Shown here one piece after another: positions 15,801 through 22,944 of a DNA stretch of 23,130 bases (positions within the stretch are counted from its first letter, which is position 1; each line of letters begins with the position of its first letter). This stretch comes from an uncultured Sphingomonas sp. (GTDB lineage: Bacteria > Pseudomonadota > Alphaproteobacteria > Sphingomonadales > Sphingomonadaceae). The stretch lies in the NCBI GenBank assembly GCA_946482655.1, contig CAMLSA010000053.1, forward strand, positions 1 to 23,130. Reading direction: 5' to 3'. A program made the translations under genes and the position numbers. The notes beneath the pieces were generated by a model. It had not been told where the DNA came from. It did not search any database and saw only the letters and a program-made list of their open reading frames with translations.

Positions 15801-16971
15801 CCTTCAGCTCCGCGGCGAATATATGTATGTCGCGGAGGGCAAGGGTGGCTTCCAGGTCTATGACGTGGCTTCGATCGCCAACAAGGGCACGTCGCAGCGC
15901 ATCATCACCGCGCCCTTCTCGCCGCTGGGCCATGACGCCAATGTGCAGAGCAAGAACGCGACCTGCATGGCCCTCCCGACCGGCCAGTCGATCTCGACCG
16001 AGCGCAACGATCATATCCTAAAATATTATCCCGAGAACGAAGAGCAGAAGATGGGCGAGATCTATCGCTACGCCTTCGTGACCGACTCGGTGGAAGGCTT
16101 GATCGTCGTCAACGTCGAGACGTTCAGCGACGGTGAACCGCGCAACAACTTCATCAAGCGCACCGTCACCTGGAACGAGAACAACGTCCTCGCCGGTGCG
16201 CGGCACATCACGCTGGGTGGCAACTATGCCTATATCGCCGCCAATGCCGGCATGGTCGTGGTCGACATCACAAACCCCAAGGCCCCTCGCCTCGCGTCGG
16301 TCGTGCCGCTGCGCGACCCTCGCGCCTCGGCGCTCCAGTTCCGCTATCTGTGGGTAACGACGGCCGAGGGCCTCCAGCTTCTCGACGTCACCCGGCTCGA
16401 CCGTCCAGTGTTGATCCCTGAAGCCACCCTCCCGATCGCAGACGCCCGGCGGGTTTATCTGGCACGCACCTATGCCTATGTCGCGGCGAAGCAGGACGGG
16501 CTGTTGATCGTCAACGTCACCCGGCCGCTGAAGCCGATGCTTTACCAGAAGGTCACCTTCGACGGTAAGCTCAACGACGCGGAGGACGTGATCGTCGGCA
16601 CCACCAACGCCTCGCTGTTCGCCTATGTCGCCGACGGCCGCAACGGTCTCAAGGTCGTCCAGCTCACCTCGCCGGCGAGCCAGCCCAACTTCTACGGCTT
16701 CTCGCCCGCACCGATGCCGGAGCTGATCGCTTGGGCCCGCACCCCCTCGCCCGCGCTCGCACTGTCGAAGGGCCTGGACCGAGACCGCGGCGTCGACGAA
16801 AGCGGCAACCAGATCGCGATCTTTGGCCGCATCGGCTCGCGGCCCTTCAAGCGCAGCGAGATGGAGCGGCTCTTCCTCAACTCGAAGGGCGATGTCTGGA
16901 AAGTCAGTGACACACCGACCTTCGCGGATTGGGTGCCGGCGCGGGACGCAAAGACCGCTGCGAAGAAGTAG
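12847..16971 (+). CDS. Decahaem c-type cytochrome fused to a C-terminal LVIVD-repeat beta-propeller
   Basis: This 1374-residue protein has a signal peptide (cleavage near residue 37). Ten CXXCH motifs start at residues 69, 91, 169, 344, 455, 607, 634, 753, 764 and 870. Between the fourth and fifth lies a His/Gly-rich insert with eight His in residues 390-422. From about 985 to 1285 six repeats of the LVIVD type are seen (near 989, 1073, 1125, 1165, 1207 and 1254; for example YAYIAANAGMVVVDITNP), which should form a beta-propeller. The GAGGA ribosome site at 12838-12842 overlaps the stop of the barrel gene, so translation is coupled. The size and the fusion suggest a terminal, possibly cell-surface, electron-transfer protein whose propeller binds a partner or surface; there is no lipobox, so anchoring must be through the barrel or lipoprotein. 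Function is inferred; haem count and repeats are seen. Confidence 0.92.
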   Translation: MRALGSVLTMRWAVRGAMALAAAITIIVSAPSPAPASEGEKPVARTYPKFADAPRTQDWAAADTKSAGCTSCHTATDRKTMHQTEAVVLGCVDCHGGDATVSVASHLEMNDSAYIAARDRAHVLPKYPASWHWPSSANPKRSYTLLNREAPEYIRFVNPSDYRVARQACGSCHLEIIQAAERSLMATGAMLWGGGAYNNGIVPYKNYVFGEAYTTKGEPATIKSPGVTPGTVTPEQKARGALPVMYPLPTWHVIPPGDIFRVFERGGRVINSTFAEIGLPNSTGSIQRLDEPGRPELKQSNRGPGTGLRVAIPVLNIHKTRLNDPFMWFMGTNDQPGDYRQSGCAGCHVVYANDREPKHSLIYAKYGRDGQTATVDPTIKDKLEPKDDGHGGHGGGGHGKGAAHHGPPSPDHDRHEADKAAHGADGVPQHPIGAMKEKGHPIQHAFTKAIPTAQCMNCHMHQPNIFLNSYLGYTMWDYESDAPLMWPEKQKNPTIAERFAVQERNPEAAAAIGKWSDIDFLRQVADDVNPKAKDTQFADYHGHGWNFRAIYKRDREGNLLDAAGNIVSPDDPEKFIKKGMGTFAEIGEQKGKAVHMMDIHAEKGLQCADCHFSQDSHGNGLIYGEVANAVEIGCKDCHGTADAFPTLRTSGPAAPPNGTDLSLLRNQDGKRRFEWTLDANGERTLIQRSIVDPKLEWKVSLVKESVDRASAHFNPLAARSKLMGKVGKESGKYAWGPGIAREDRAHDPDKMACFTCHLSWTTSCGGCHLPIEANWKASSHKYDGIETRNFATYNPQVARDEMYQLGIHQTTKGNIIAPIRSTSALVLSSTNINRERIYIQQPPISSAGFSSQAFAPHFPHTVRKTETKKCTDCHLSAEDDNNAIMAQLNLLGTNFVNFVGMNAWTGLEKGIEAIRVTEWSEPQAVIGSYLQKYAYPDWYKQHLDHGRELIEWVRGKRFGPKLSGEPDSVEEFANTHHPTSGAARCLQLRGEYMYVAEGKGGFQVYDVASIANKGTSQRIITAPFSPLGHDANVQSKNATCMALPTGQSISTERNDHILKYYPENEEQKMGEIYRYAFVTDSVEGLIVVNVETFSDGEPRNNFIKRTVTWNENNVLAGARHITLGGNYAYIAANAGMVVVDITNPKAPRLASVVPLRDPRASALQFRYLWVTTAEGLQLLDVTRLDRPVLIPEATLPIADARRVYLARTYAYVAAKQDGLLIVNVTRPLKPMLYQKVTFDGKLNDAEDVIVGTTNASLFAYVADGRNGLKVVQLTSPASQPNFYGFSPAPMPELIAWARTPSPALALSKGLDRDRGVDESGNQIAIFGRIGSRPFKRSEMERLFLNSKGDVWKVSDTPTFADWVPARDAKTAAKK

Positions 16972-16997
16972 CCTCTCCGTCGTCCTGTGATGGCCGA

Positions 16998-17924
16998 TCA
17001 CGCCCTGGGATGCGCGTTCCTATAGACATCCATCAGATGCGCGGCATCGACTCCGGTGTAGACCTGGGTCGACGACAGGCTCGCATGGCCGAGCAGTTCC
17101 TGGAGCGAGCGCAGATCCGCGCCCCGCGCGAGCAGATGAGTAGCGAAGCTGTGGCGCAGCGCATGCGGGGTGGTGCGGCCGTCGAGCCCGAGCCGCACCC
17201 GCGCAGCCCGCACCGCGCGGCGGATCAATTCGGGTGCCAGCGGGCCGCCGCGCGCGCCGCGAAAGAGGACCTCACCCGGCGCCACGCAATAGGGCGACAG
17301 GGTGACATAGCGCTCGATCGCCGCCTTTACCGGCGCGAGCATCGGCACCACCCGGGTCTTGGCGCGCTTGCCAGTCACCATCAGGGTATCGCCGAGCGGC
17401 AATATGTCGCCGGTTAGCGCCACAGCCTCGCCGATCCGCAGACCCGCGCCGTACAGCAACAGCAGCACCGCCTCGTCGCGTGCGGCGATCCAGGGCAGGG
17501 CCGCCGCCTCGGCGGCATCCTCGGCGATCGCGCTGATGTCGTCGGGTGCGACCGGACGCGGAACCCCCTTCTTGACACGCGGCCCCTTCATCTTGACCGG
17601 CTTGGCCGTGCCTTCACGGCCGGCGACATAATCGAGAAAATTGCGCACCGCCGACAGCTCGCGCGACGCCGAGACATTGCAGAGTCCCTCGCTCCGACGC
17701 TCGGCCAGAAAGCCGCGCAGGTCGCCGCGATCGAGCTTCGCCAGCAACCGCCCGTCGACGAGGGTGCCGCGATACCGGCCGATAAAGCCGATCAGCCGGT
17801 GCGCGGTCGCCAGATAGGCGCGAATGGTATGTTCGGAGCGCCGCCGGTCGCGGCGCAGGTGACCGGCCCACTCGACCGCCAGGGTCCGAGCCGGATGATC
17901 GTCCAGGTTTAGGGCAGCAACCAC
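16998..17924 (-). CDS. xerC: Tyrosine recombinase XerC
   Basis: A 308-residue site-specific recombinase with an N-terminal SAM-like DNA-binding domain (residues 10-100) and a C-terminal catalytic domain. All catalytic residues are present: Arg163 (GAGLRIGEA), Lys186, His254 and Arg257 (HALRHSFATHL), His280 (LLGHASLSSTQVY) and the nucleophile Tyr289. XerC works with XerD on dif to resolve chromosome dimers. It overlaps the DUF484 gene by 16 bases; this XerC-DUF484 pairing is common in proteobacteria, which marks it as the chromosomal enzyme rather than an integrase of a mobile element. It converges on the cytochrome operon with only 26 bases between the stops. Confidence 0.92.
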   Translation of the reverse strand: MVAALNLDDHPARTLAVEWAGHLRRDRRRSEHTIRAYLATAHRLIGFIGRYRGTLVDGRLLAKLDRGDLRGFLAERRSEGLCNVSASRELSAVRNFLDYVAGREGTAKPVKMKGPRVKKGVPRPVAPDDISAIAEDAAEAAALPWIAARDEAVLLLLYGAGLRIGEAVALTGDILPLGDTLMVTGKRAKTRVVPMLAPVKAAIERYVTLSPYCVAPGEVLFRGARGGPLAPELIRRAVRAARVRLGLDGRTTPHALRHSFATHLLARGADLRSLQELLGHASLSSTQVYTGVDAAHLMDVYRNAHPRA

Positions 17925-18469
17925 CGCGCTATCATGCGCGAAAGCATGGCGCCGAGGAAGCCCAGCAATTCGGAGCCGGCGCGCGTATCGAACCCCTGAG
18001 GCCGGCGCTGACCGAGTGCGACCACCCCGCCCGGCAAGGGCGGCTCCGACGGCAGCCGAACCAGCGCCTCGGCGCGGATCAGCTCGGAAGCCGGGCCGAA
18101 CAGCGGATGGCCGCGTTCGACGCCGCGCATCACCACGCCGTCGATGTCGGCGACCGACCGCTCGATGAGACGGCGCTCGACGAACTGCATTCCCGAGGCA
18201 TCGGCGCGCAGGCCGCGGTCGCCCACGAACAGCGCGACCGAAACCGCGTCGAGACCGAGTAGATCCGGCCAGACCTGGGTGACGATGTGGATCAGATGAT
18301 CGAGGCCGTCGGCCTCGGTCGCCGCCAGCACTGCGGCATGGATGGATGATACCGCGCCCGAATGGCCGCGCGCGAACGCGATCAGGTCCTGATTGGCCTC
18401 CTCCACCTCGGCCATCCGCCTCTTGAGCGACGCCATGGCGCCGCCCTCGAAATCGATAACGCTTCCCAT
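17909..18469 (-). CDS. DUF484 family protein
   Basis: About 186 residues from the chosen ATG at 18469 (MGSVIDFEGGAMASLKRR). A TTG seven codons upstream and an ATG at 18436 are alternatives; the latter has a GAGGGCGG stretch upstream. The N-terminus carries a charged helix (KRRMAEVEEANQDLIAFARG) and the rest is GAF-like (about residues 45-170), as in the DUF484 family usually encoded next to xerC. The biochemical role is unknown. Overlap with xerC indicates co-translation. The 120-base gap on the right, to the transaldolase stop, holds no gene that I can support. Confidence 0.85.
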   Translation of the reverse strand: MGSVIDFEGGAMASLKRRMAEVEEANQDLIAFARGHSGAVSSIHAAVLAATEADGLDHLIHIVTQVWPDLLGLDAVSVALFVGDRGLRADASGMQFVERRLIERSVADIDGVVMRGVERGHPLFGPASELIRAEALVRLPSEPPLPGGVVALGQRRPQGFDTRAGSELLGFLGAMLSRMIARWLLP

Positions 18470-18589
18470 GAAAAGCAGTTTAGCGTCCAATGGTTAACAC
18501 ACAATGGCGTAACGGTAACCCTGATTGATATAGATGTCCCGAGGTCGTGGGAGGATGCGAACGATCGCCGCCTTGGAGCATACCCCTTG

Positions 18590-19243
18590 CTATAGGATGC
18601 TCTGTCCGGTCTTCGCCCAATCGGCGAGGAAGCCCTGGATGCCTTTCTCGGTCAGCGGATGATTGAACAGCGAACGGATCACCGAGGGCGGCGCGGTCAT
18701 CACGTCTGCGCCGATCTTGGCCGATTCGAGAATATGGACCGGATGGCGCACACTGGCGACGAGGATCTGAGTGCCGAAATCATAATTATCGTAGATCTGA
18801 CGAATGTCGGCGATCAGCGCCATGCCGTCGAAGCCGATATCGTCGTGCCTGCCGACAAAGGGCGAGATGAACGATGCGCCCGCCTTGCCAGCGAGCAGCG
18901 CCTGATTGGCCGAAAAGCACAGGGTGACGTTGACCATCGTGCCATCGTCCGACAGCGCCTTGCAGGTCTTGAGGCCATCGATCGTCAGCGGCACCTTGAT
19001 GCAGACATTGTCGGCGATCTTGCGGAGGATTTCGGCTTCCTTCATCATGGTGGCATGATCGAGCGCTACGACTTCGGCCGAAACCGGGCCCGCAACGAGC
19101 CCGCAGATCTCCGCGATCACCTCGACGAATTTGCGGCCGGACTTCGCGATCAACGACGGATTGGTGGTGACCCCATCGACCAGGCCGGTCGCTGCCATAT
19201 CGGCGATTTCGGCGGTGTCGGCGGTATCGACGAAAAATTTCAT
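18590..19243 (-). CDS. Transaldolase, TalC/FSA-type short form
   Basis: A 217-residue single-domain TIM-barrel aldolase of the small transaldolase / fructose-6-phosphate aldolase family, usual length 212-220. The Schiff-base Lys is Lys83 in VCIKVPLT, and the TNPS motif lies at 27-30. The two positions that separate the activities in this family appear as Glu57 (SAEVVA, where E. coli FsaA has Gln59) and Phe129 (ISPFVGR, where FsaA has Tyr131). Both are the transaldolase-type residues, so I predict transfer of dihydroxyacetone units in the pentose phosphate pathway. GAGGGG upstream on the minus strand supports the start. It is divergent from the glycerophosphotransferase-like gene. Confidence 0.9.
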   Translation of the reverse strand: MKFFVDTADTAEIADMAATGLVDGVTTNPSLIAKSGRKFVEVIAEICGLVAGPVSAEVVALDHATMMKEAEILRKIADNVCIKVPLTIDGLKTCKALSDDGTMVNVTLCFSANQALLAGKAGASFISPFVGRHDDIGFDGMALIADIRQIYDNYDFGTQILVASVRHPVHILESAKIGADVMTAPPSVIRSLFNHPLTEKGIQGFLADWAKTGQSIL

Positions 19244-19331
19244 GAAGGCGCCCCTCGGCTACGCGATAGATATTGGCGAAGCCTATAACGGCAGCAGCAG
19301 CAGCCGCCTAGGCACTGTTGCGCGGGGGCTT

Positions 19332-19357
19332 GGAACAAAAGCCGGATTGAGTGTGTT
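19332..19357 (+). promoter_or_regulatory. Possible EcfG-type (general stress response) promoter
   Basis: GGAAC (19332-19336) and TGTT (19354-19357) are spaced by 17 bases, close to the alphaproteobacterial EcfG pattern GGAAC-N16/17-CGTT, with one mismatch in the -10 element. It points toward the gene starting at 19414. The 170-base divergent region also holds a GCA run (19291-19304) and no other clear site. Confidence 0.3.
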
Positions 19358-19413
19358 GCGCGCTACCACACCGAGAGCTCACCTCCGGTTAATTCACGTT
19401 AGCGTACTGGTGC

Positions 19414-20631
19414 ATGGCTTATCTTCCTCTTTCCGGCCCGCGCGATCGGCACGAACACGAAGACGTCGTGATGCTGTTCCTTGGCGGCGCACACCAATTG
19501 TTTCACCTCGCACCGGTCGCCGCGGCGCTCAGCCGAATGGCGCCCGATACTCCGGTGACCTGCATAACCGCCGATCCCCACGTCGCCGAACTGCTCCAGG
19601 ACGTCCGCAAGCGCATGAATTCTCCAAGGATGCGGATCGAGACGGTCGAACCGCCGCGATGGGGCCGGCGCCTCGCCGTCCTGTTCAAGCGCCATAGCCT
19701 CGAGAAACTCGCGCTGCTGTGGAGCCTCGCCGGCCGCCTCTCCTCGGCGGCGGCAATCGTCACGCCGGAGCGGACCTCGGCATGGCTGCGCATCCTCCAC
19801 ATGACGCATGCGCGGATGGTGCATTTCCGCCACGGTGCCGGCGACAGGGCTCCCGCGTCTGAGCGGCGGCTGAAGGCGTTCGATCTGATCGTCGTTCCCG
19901 GCGAGAAGGATGTCCGACGCGCTGTGGAGAGGCACCATATCGATCCGGCACGGCTGCGCACCGGCGGCTATGTGAAACTCGATTATCTGGGGCATCTGCG
20001 CAGGGGCCGGCGGCGCCTTTTCCGCAACAAGAGACCGACCATCCTCTATAATCCGCATTTCGACCGGACGGCGTCATCCTGGCATGTGGCAACCAGGGTG
20101 ATCGAGACCATCCGCGGTGACGGTCGCTACAATCTCGTCGTCGCGCCGCATATACGCATAGCCGAGGACATGGACGAGGCAGAGCGCGCAAGCTGGCTGG
20201 CTCTTGCTGAGCGCGGCCGGATCATCGTCGACCTCGGCTCCGATCGCCTGATCGACATGACCTATGTACACGGGGCCGACATCTATCTGGGCGACATGTC
20301 GAGCCAACTCTACGAGTTCCTATCCCATCCGCGCCCGGTCGCCTTCGTCAATGCACATGGGGTCGATTGGCGGAGCGATCCGCGCTATGCGGGCTGGCAT
20401 CTCGGCACGGTCGCCGAGCGGCCCGACACGCTGATGGCGGCCATCGATGCCGCTGTAGCCGAGCATCCCAACATGGTAGAGCGCCAGCGCGAGGCGGTAC
20501 GGCAGGCTTTTGGCGAAATCGACGGCGCCTGCGAACGGGCGGCTCACATCCTGATCGAGGCCATTTCACCCCGAATATCCGTCGCCTCGCGCGGCGGGGG
20601 AACCATTGCGGCCCTTCGCAGCGCCCCCTAA
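19414..20631 (+). CDS. CDP-glycerol glycerophosphotransferase-like protein (GT-B fold)
   Basis: A 405-residue protein without signal or membrane segments. It resembles the CDP-glycerol:polyglycerol phosphate glycerophosphotransferase family (TagB/TagF type). Seen motifs are HGAGDR (140-145), ILYNPHF (210-216), APHIR with His246, and GADIYLGDMSSQLYEFL (287-303), which corresponds to the family's Asp-x-Ser-Ser segment. The N-terminal half looks like a Rossmann domain. In a Gram-negative cell it would act on a surface or storage polymer rather than teichoic acid; the substrate is unknown. No strong ribosome site precedes the ATG at 19414; the Met at residue 20 is an alternative. The stop is nine bases before priA, so the two are probably cotranscribed. 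Confidence 0.78.
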   Translation: MAYLPLSGPRDRHEHEDVVMLFLGGAHQLFHLAPVAAALSRMAPDTPVTCITADPHVAELLQDVRKRMNSPRMRIETVEPPRWGRRLAVLFKRHSLEKLALLWSLAGRLSSAAAIVTPERTSAWLRILHMTHARMVHFRHGAGDRAPASERRLKAFDLIVVPGEKDVRRAVERHHIDPARLRTGGYVKLDYLGHLRRGRRRLFRNKRPTILYNPHFDRTASSWHVATRVIETIRGDGRYNLVVAPHIRIAEDMDEAERASWLALAERGRIIVDLGSDRLIDMTYVHGADIYLGDMSSQLYEFLSHPRPVAFVNAHGVDWRSDPRYAGWHLGTVAERPDTLMAAIDAAVAEHPNMVERQREAVRQAFGEIDGACERAAHILIEAISPRISVASRGGGTIAALRSAP

Positions 20632-20640
20632 GCACGGGCC

Positions 20641-22809
20641 ATGGCCCGTGCCCATGTGCTTCTCCTCAATCCCGCTCTGGGGCCGCTCGATTATCGGGCC
20701 GATCGCGAGCACGCAATCGAACCCGGCAGCGTCGTCCTCGCGCCGCTGGGCCCGCGGCAGATGGTCGGTGTAGTGTGGGAGGAGGAGACCCTTCCCTCGG
20801 CCGATCAGGTCGGCGACAATCGGCTGCGGCCACTGCTGGGCGTCTATGACGTTCCCCCGATCGCCGCGGCGCTGCGCAGGCTGATCGAGTGGACCTCGGA
20901 CTATTATCTGGCGCCGCCCGCCGCGGTGCTTCGAATGACCCTGCCCTCATCGAGCGCGCTGGACGGGGCACGGACGATCACCGAATATCGCGTGACCGGT
21001 CAACGGCCGGGCCGGTTGACCCCGCAGCGCGAACAGGCACTCGACCGGATCGGTCAGCGCCAAGGGCTGATCCGCGAACTGGCGACGATCGCCGACGTCT
21101 CCGAGAGCGTCATCCGCGGACTGGTCAAGTCGGGGGCGATCGAGGCGTTGACCGTGTCGATCGATACCTCTTGGCCTTCACCCGATCCCGATCATGCCGC
21201 GCCCGACCTGTCCGACGAGCAGAAGCTTGCCGCCGGGCTGCTGACCGATGCGGTGCGGGCGCGCGCATTCCATCCCTTTCTGCTCGATGGGGTGACCGGA
21301 TCGGGCAAGACCGAGGTCTATTTCGAGGCTATCGCCGAGACGCTTCGATCAGACCGCCAAACGCTGGTGCTGCTCCCGGAGATCGCACTCACCGAACCAT
21401 TCCTCAAGCGGTTCGAGGCGCGCTTCGGCAATTTGCCCGTCGCTTGGCACAGCGAGCTTCGCCAGTCGCAGCGGCGTCGCGCATGGCGCGGGATCGCCAA
21501 TGGCGAGGCGCGCGTCGTCGTCGGCGCGCGATCGGCGCTGTTCCTCCCTTATCGCAATCTTGGTCTGATCGTCGTCGACGAGGCGCACGAGACGAGCTTC
21601 AAACAGGAGGACGGCGTCCTCTACCACGCCCGCGACGTCGCGGTGATGCGCGCCAAGCTCGAAGACATCCCTATCGTCCTCGCCTCAGCCACGCCGGCGA
21701 TCGAGACCCGCCAGCAAGCGGCGATCGGGCGGTATACCGAACTCAAGCTGACCGCGCGCCATGGCGGCGCGGAGATGCCCGCCATCGAGGCGATCGATCT
21801 GCTCGCCGATCCGCCGCCGCGTGGCCGATGGATCGCGCCGACGCTGGTTCGGGCGATCCGCAAACGCCTCGACCGGAGGGAACAGAGTCTGCTGTTCCTC
21901 AACCGGCGCGGCTATGCGCCGCTGACCTTGTGCCGGACCTGCGGGCATCGCTTTCAATGCCCCAACTGCACCGCCTGGATGGTCGAGCACCGTTTGCTCT
22001 GCCGGTTGCAATGCCACCATTGCGGCCATAGCATGCCCCCGCCGGCCGAATGCCCGGAGTGCAAGGACGAGGACAGCCTCGTCGCCTGCGGTCCCGGCGT
22101 CGAGCGAATCGCCGATGAGGTCAAAGGCCTGTTCCCAGAAGCCCGCATCGCCATCGCGACCTCCGACACGTTGTCCACTCCCGCCCGAGCGGCCGAATTC
22201 GTGGAGCGGATGGATGCCGGGGATATCGACGTCGTGGTGGGTACGCAGCTCGTCACCAAAGGGTATCATTTCCCCGAATTGACGCTGGTGGGCGTGATCG
22301 ACGCCGATCTCGGCCTCTCCGGCGGAGACCTGCGCGCGGCGGAGCGCAGTTTCCAGCAGATCGCTCAGGTCGCGGGCCGCGCGGGCCGGGGCAGCAAGCC
22401 CGGGCAGGTCTACATACAGAGCCACGCCCCTAAAGCTCCGGTGATCGCGGCGCTGCTCTCCGGCGACGCGCATAGCTTCTACACCGCCGAGACCGAAGCG
22501 CGCCGCCTTGCCGAGGCGCCACCCTTCGGACGCTATGCGGCGATCATCATCTCCTCCGAAAAGCTCGAGGAAGCGGCCACCACGGCGCGCCTGATCGGTC
22601 GCACCTCGCCCGCGGTCGACGGCATGCATGTCTATGGCCCCGCCCCGGCCCCGCTGGCGATGCTCCGCGGACGGCACCGGCAAAGGCTTCTCGTCCATGC
22701 ACGGCGCTCGCTCGACGTCCAGCGGGTCATCCGCGACTGGCTCGGCCCACTGGAGTGGCCGAGGGCGGTGCGGGTGGCGGTGGACGTCGATCCGTACAGC
22801 TTCCTTTAG
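20641..22809 (+). CDS. priA: Primosomal protein N' (replication restart helicase PriA)
   Basis: A 722-residue superfamily 2 helicase that restarts stalled replication forks. The N-terminal 3'-OH-binding region (MARAHVLLLNPALGPLDYR) is typical. Walker A is GVTGSGKT at 217-224, and the DEAH box is at 313-316 (VVDEAHETSFKQ). Eight zinc-ligand Cys form four CXXC pairs at 431/434, 440/443, 458/461 and 471/474. The late helicase motif with GTQLVTKGYHFPELTLV and QVAGRAGRG is present. Length and motif order are complete. It follows the glycerophosphotransferase-like gene by nine bases. Confidence 0.97.
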   Translation: MARAHVLLLNPALGPLDYRADREHAIEPGSVVLAPLGPRQMVGVVWEEETLPSADQVGDNRLRPLLGVYDVPPIAAALRRLIEWTSDYYLAPPAAVLRMTLPSSSALDGARTITEYRVTGQRPGRLTPQREQALDRIGQRQGLIRELATIADVSESVIRGLVKSGAIEALTVSIDTSWPSPDPDHAAPDLSDEQKLAAGLLTDAVRARAFHPFLLDGVTGSGKTEVYFEAIAETLRSDRQTLVLLPEIALTEPFLKRFEARFGNLPVAWHSELRQSQRRRAWRGIANGEARVVVGARSALFLPYRNLGLIVVDEAHETSFKQEDGVLYHARDVAVMRAKLEDIPIVLASATPAIETRQQAAIGRYTELKLTARHGGAEMPAIEAIDLLADPPPRGRWIAPTLVRAIRKRLDRREQSLLFLNRRGYAPLTLCRTCGHRFQCPNCTAWMVEHRLLCRLQCHHCGHSMPPPAECPECKDEDSLVACGPGVERIADEVKGLFPEARIAIATSDTLSTPARAAEFVERMDAGDIDVVVGTQLVTKGYHFPELTLVGVIDADLGLSGGDLRAAERSFQQIAQVAGRAGRGSKPGQVYIQSHAPKAPVIAALLSGDAHSFYTAETEARRLAEAPPFGRYAAIIISSEKLEEAATTARLIGRTSPAVDGMHVYGPAPAPLAMLRGRHRQRLLVHARRSLDVQRVIRDWLGPLEWPRAVRVAVDVDPYSFL

Positions 22810-22832
22810 GCGTAGCCACGATCGAGACCGCG

Positions 22833-22881
22833 GCCGCTAAAGTTGGGGATAACTTGGCACTCTTGATCGTAGCGGCCCCGG
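22833..22881 (+). repeat. Two-part intergenic motif, copy B (upstream of the partial exported gene)
   Basis: GCCGCTAAAG (22833-22842) and, 16 bases later, ACTCTTGATCGTA (22859-22871) followed by G, CGGC, C, CCGG. The partner copy is at 7406-7448. GGCCGCTA (22832-22839) and TAGCGGCC (22870-22877) form a perfect 8-bp inverted repeat around the centre. The motif starts 23 bases after the priA stop and ends 63 bases before the ATG at 22945. Confidence 0.6.
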
Positions 22882-22894
22882 CCTCCGCCGGGGC
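22875..22894 (+). other. GC-rich hairpin after priA
   Basis: GCCCCGGC (22875-22882) and GCCGGGGC (22887-22894) form a perfect 8-bp stem with a CTCC loop. No T run follows, so it is at best a weak terminator for priA. Its left arm overlaps the right arm of the inverted repeat at 22832-22877, so the two structures exclude each other in RNA. Confidence 0.55.
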
Positions 22895-22944
22895 GACGTG
22901 GAGAGGCGCTTGAAGTTAACCTTTCCAAGTGCTGAAACCCCTCT

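Noticed and set aside
13396..16014. An 872-codon open frame on the minus strand opposite the decahaem gene
   Set aside because: It is a mirror of the GC3-biased coding strand: the forward frame has haem motifs, signal peptide and propeller repeats, while the reverse product has no recognisable domain and an odd composition.
16987..17001. A terminator between the convergent operon and xerC
   Set aside because: GTGAT/ATCAC gives only a 5-bp stem without a T run on either strand, and it overlaps the xerC stop.
16998..17924. The tyrosine recombinase as integrase of a mobile element carrying the cytochrome operon
   Set aside because: It overlaps a DUF484 gene, as chromosomal xerC does, and no attachment-site repeats, tRNA or transfer genes are seen at the operon edges.
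19291..19304. GCA trinucleotide run as a regulatory repeat
   Set aside because: Fewer than five copies in GC-rich DNA is common, and nothing ties it to a site or gene.
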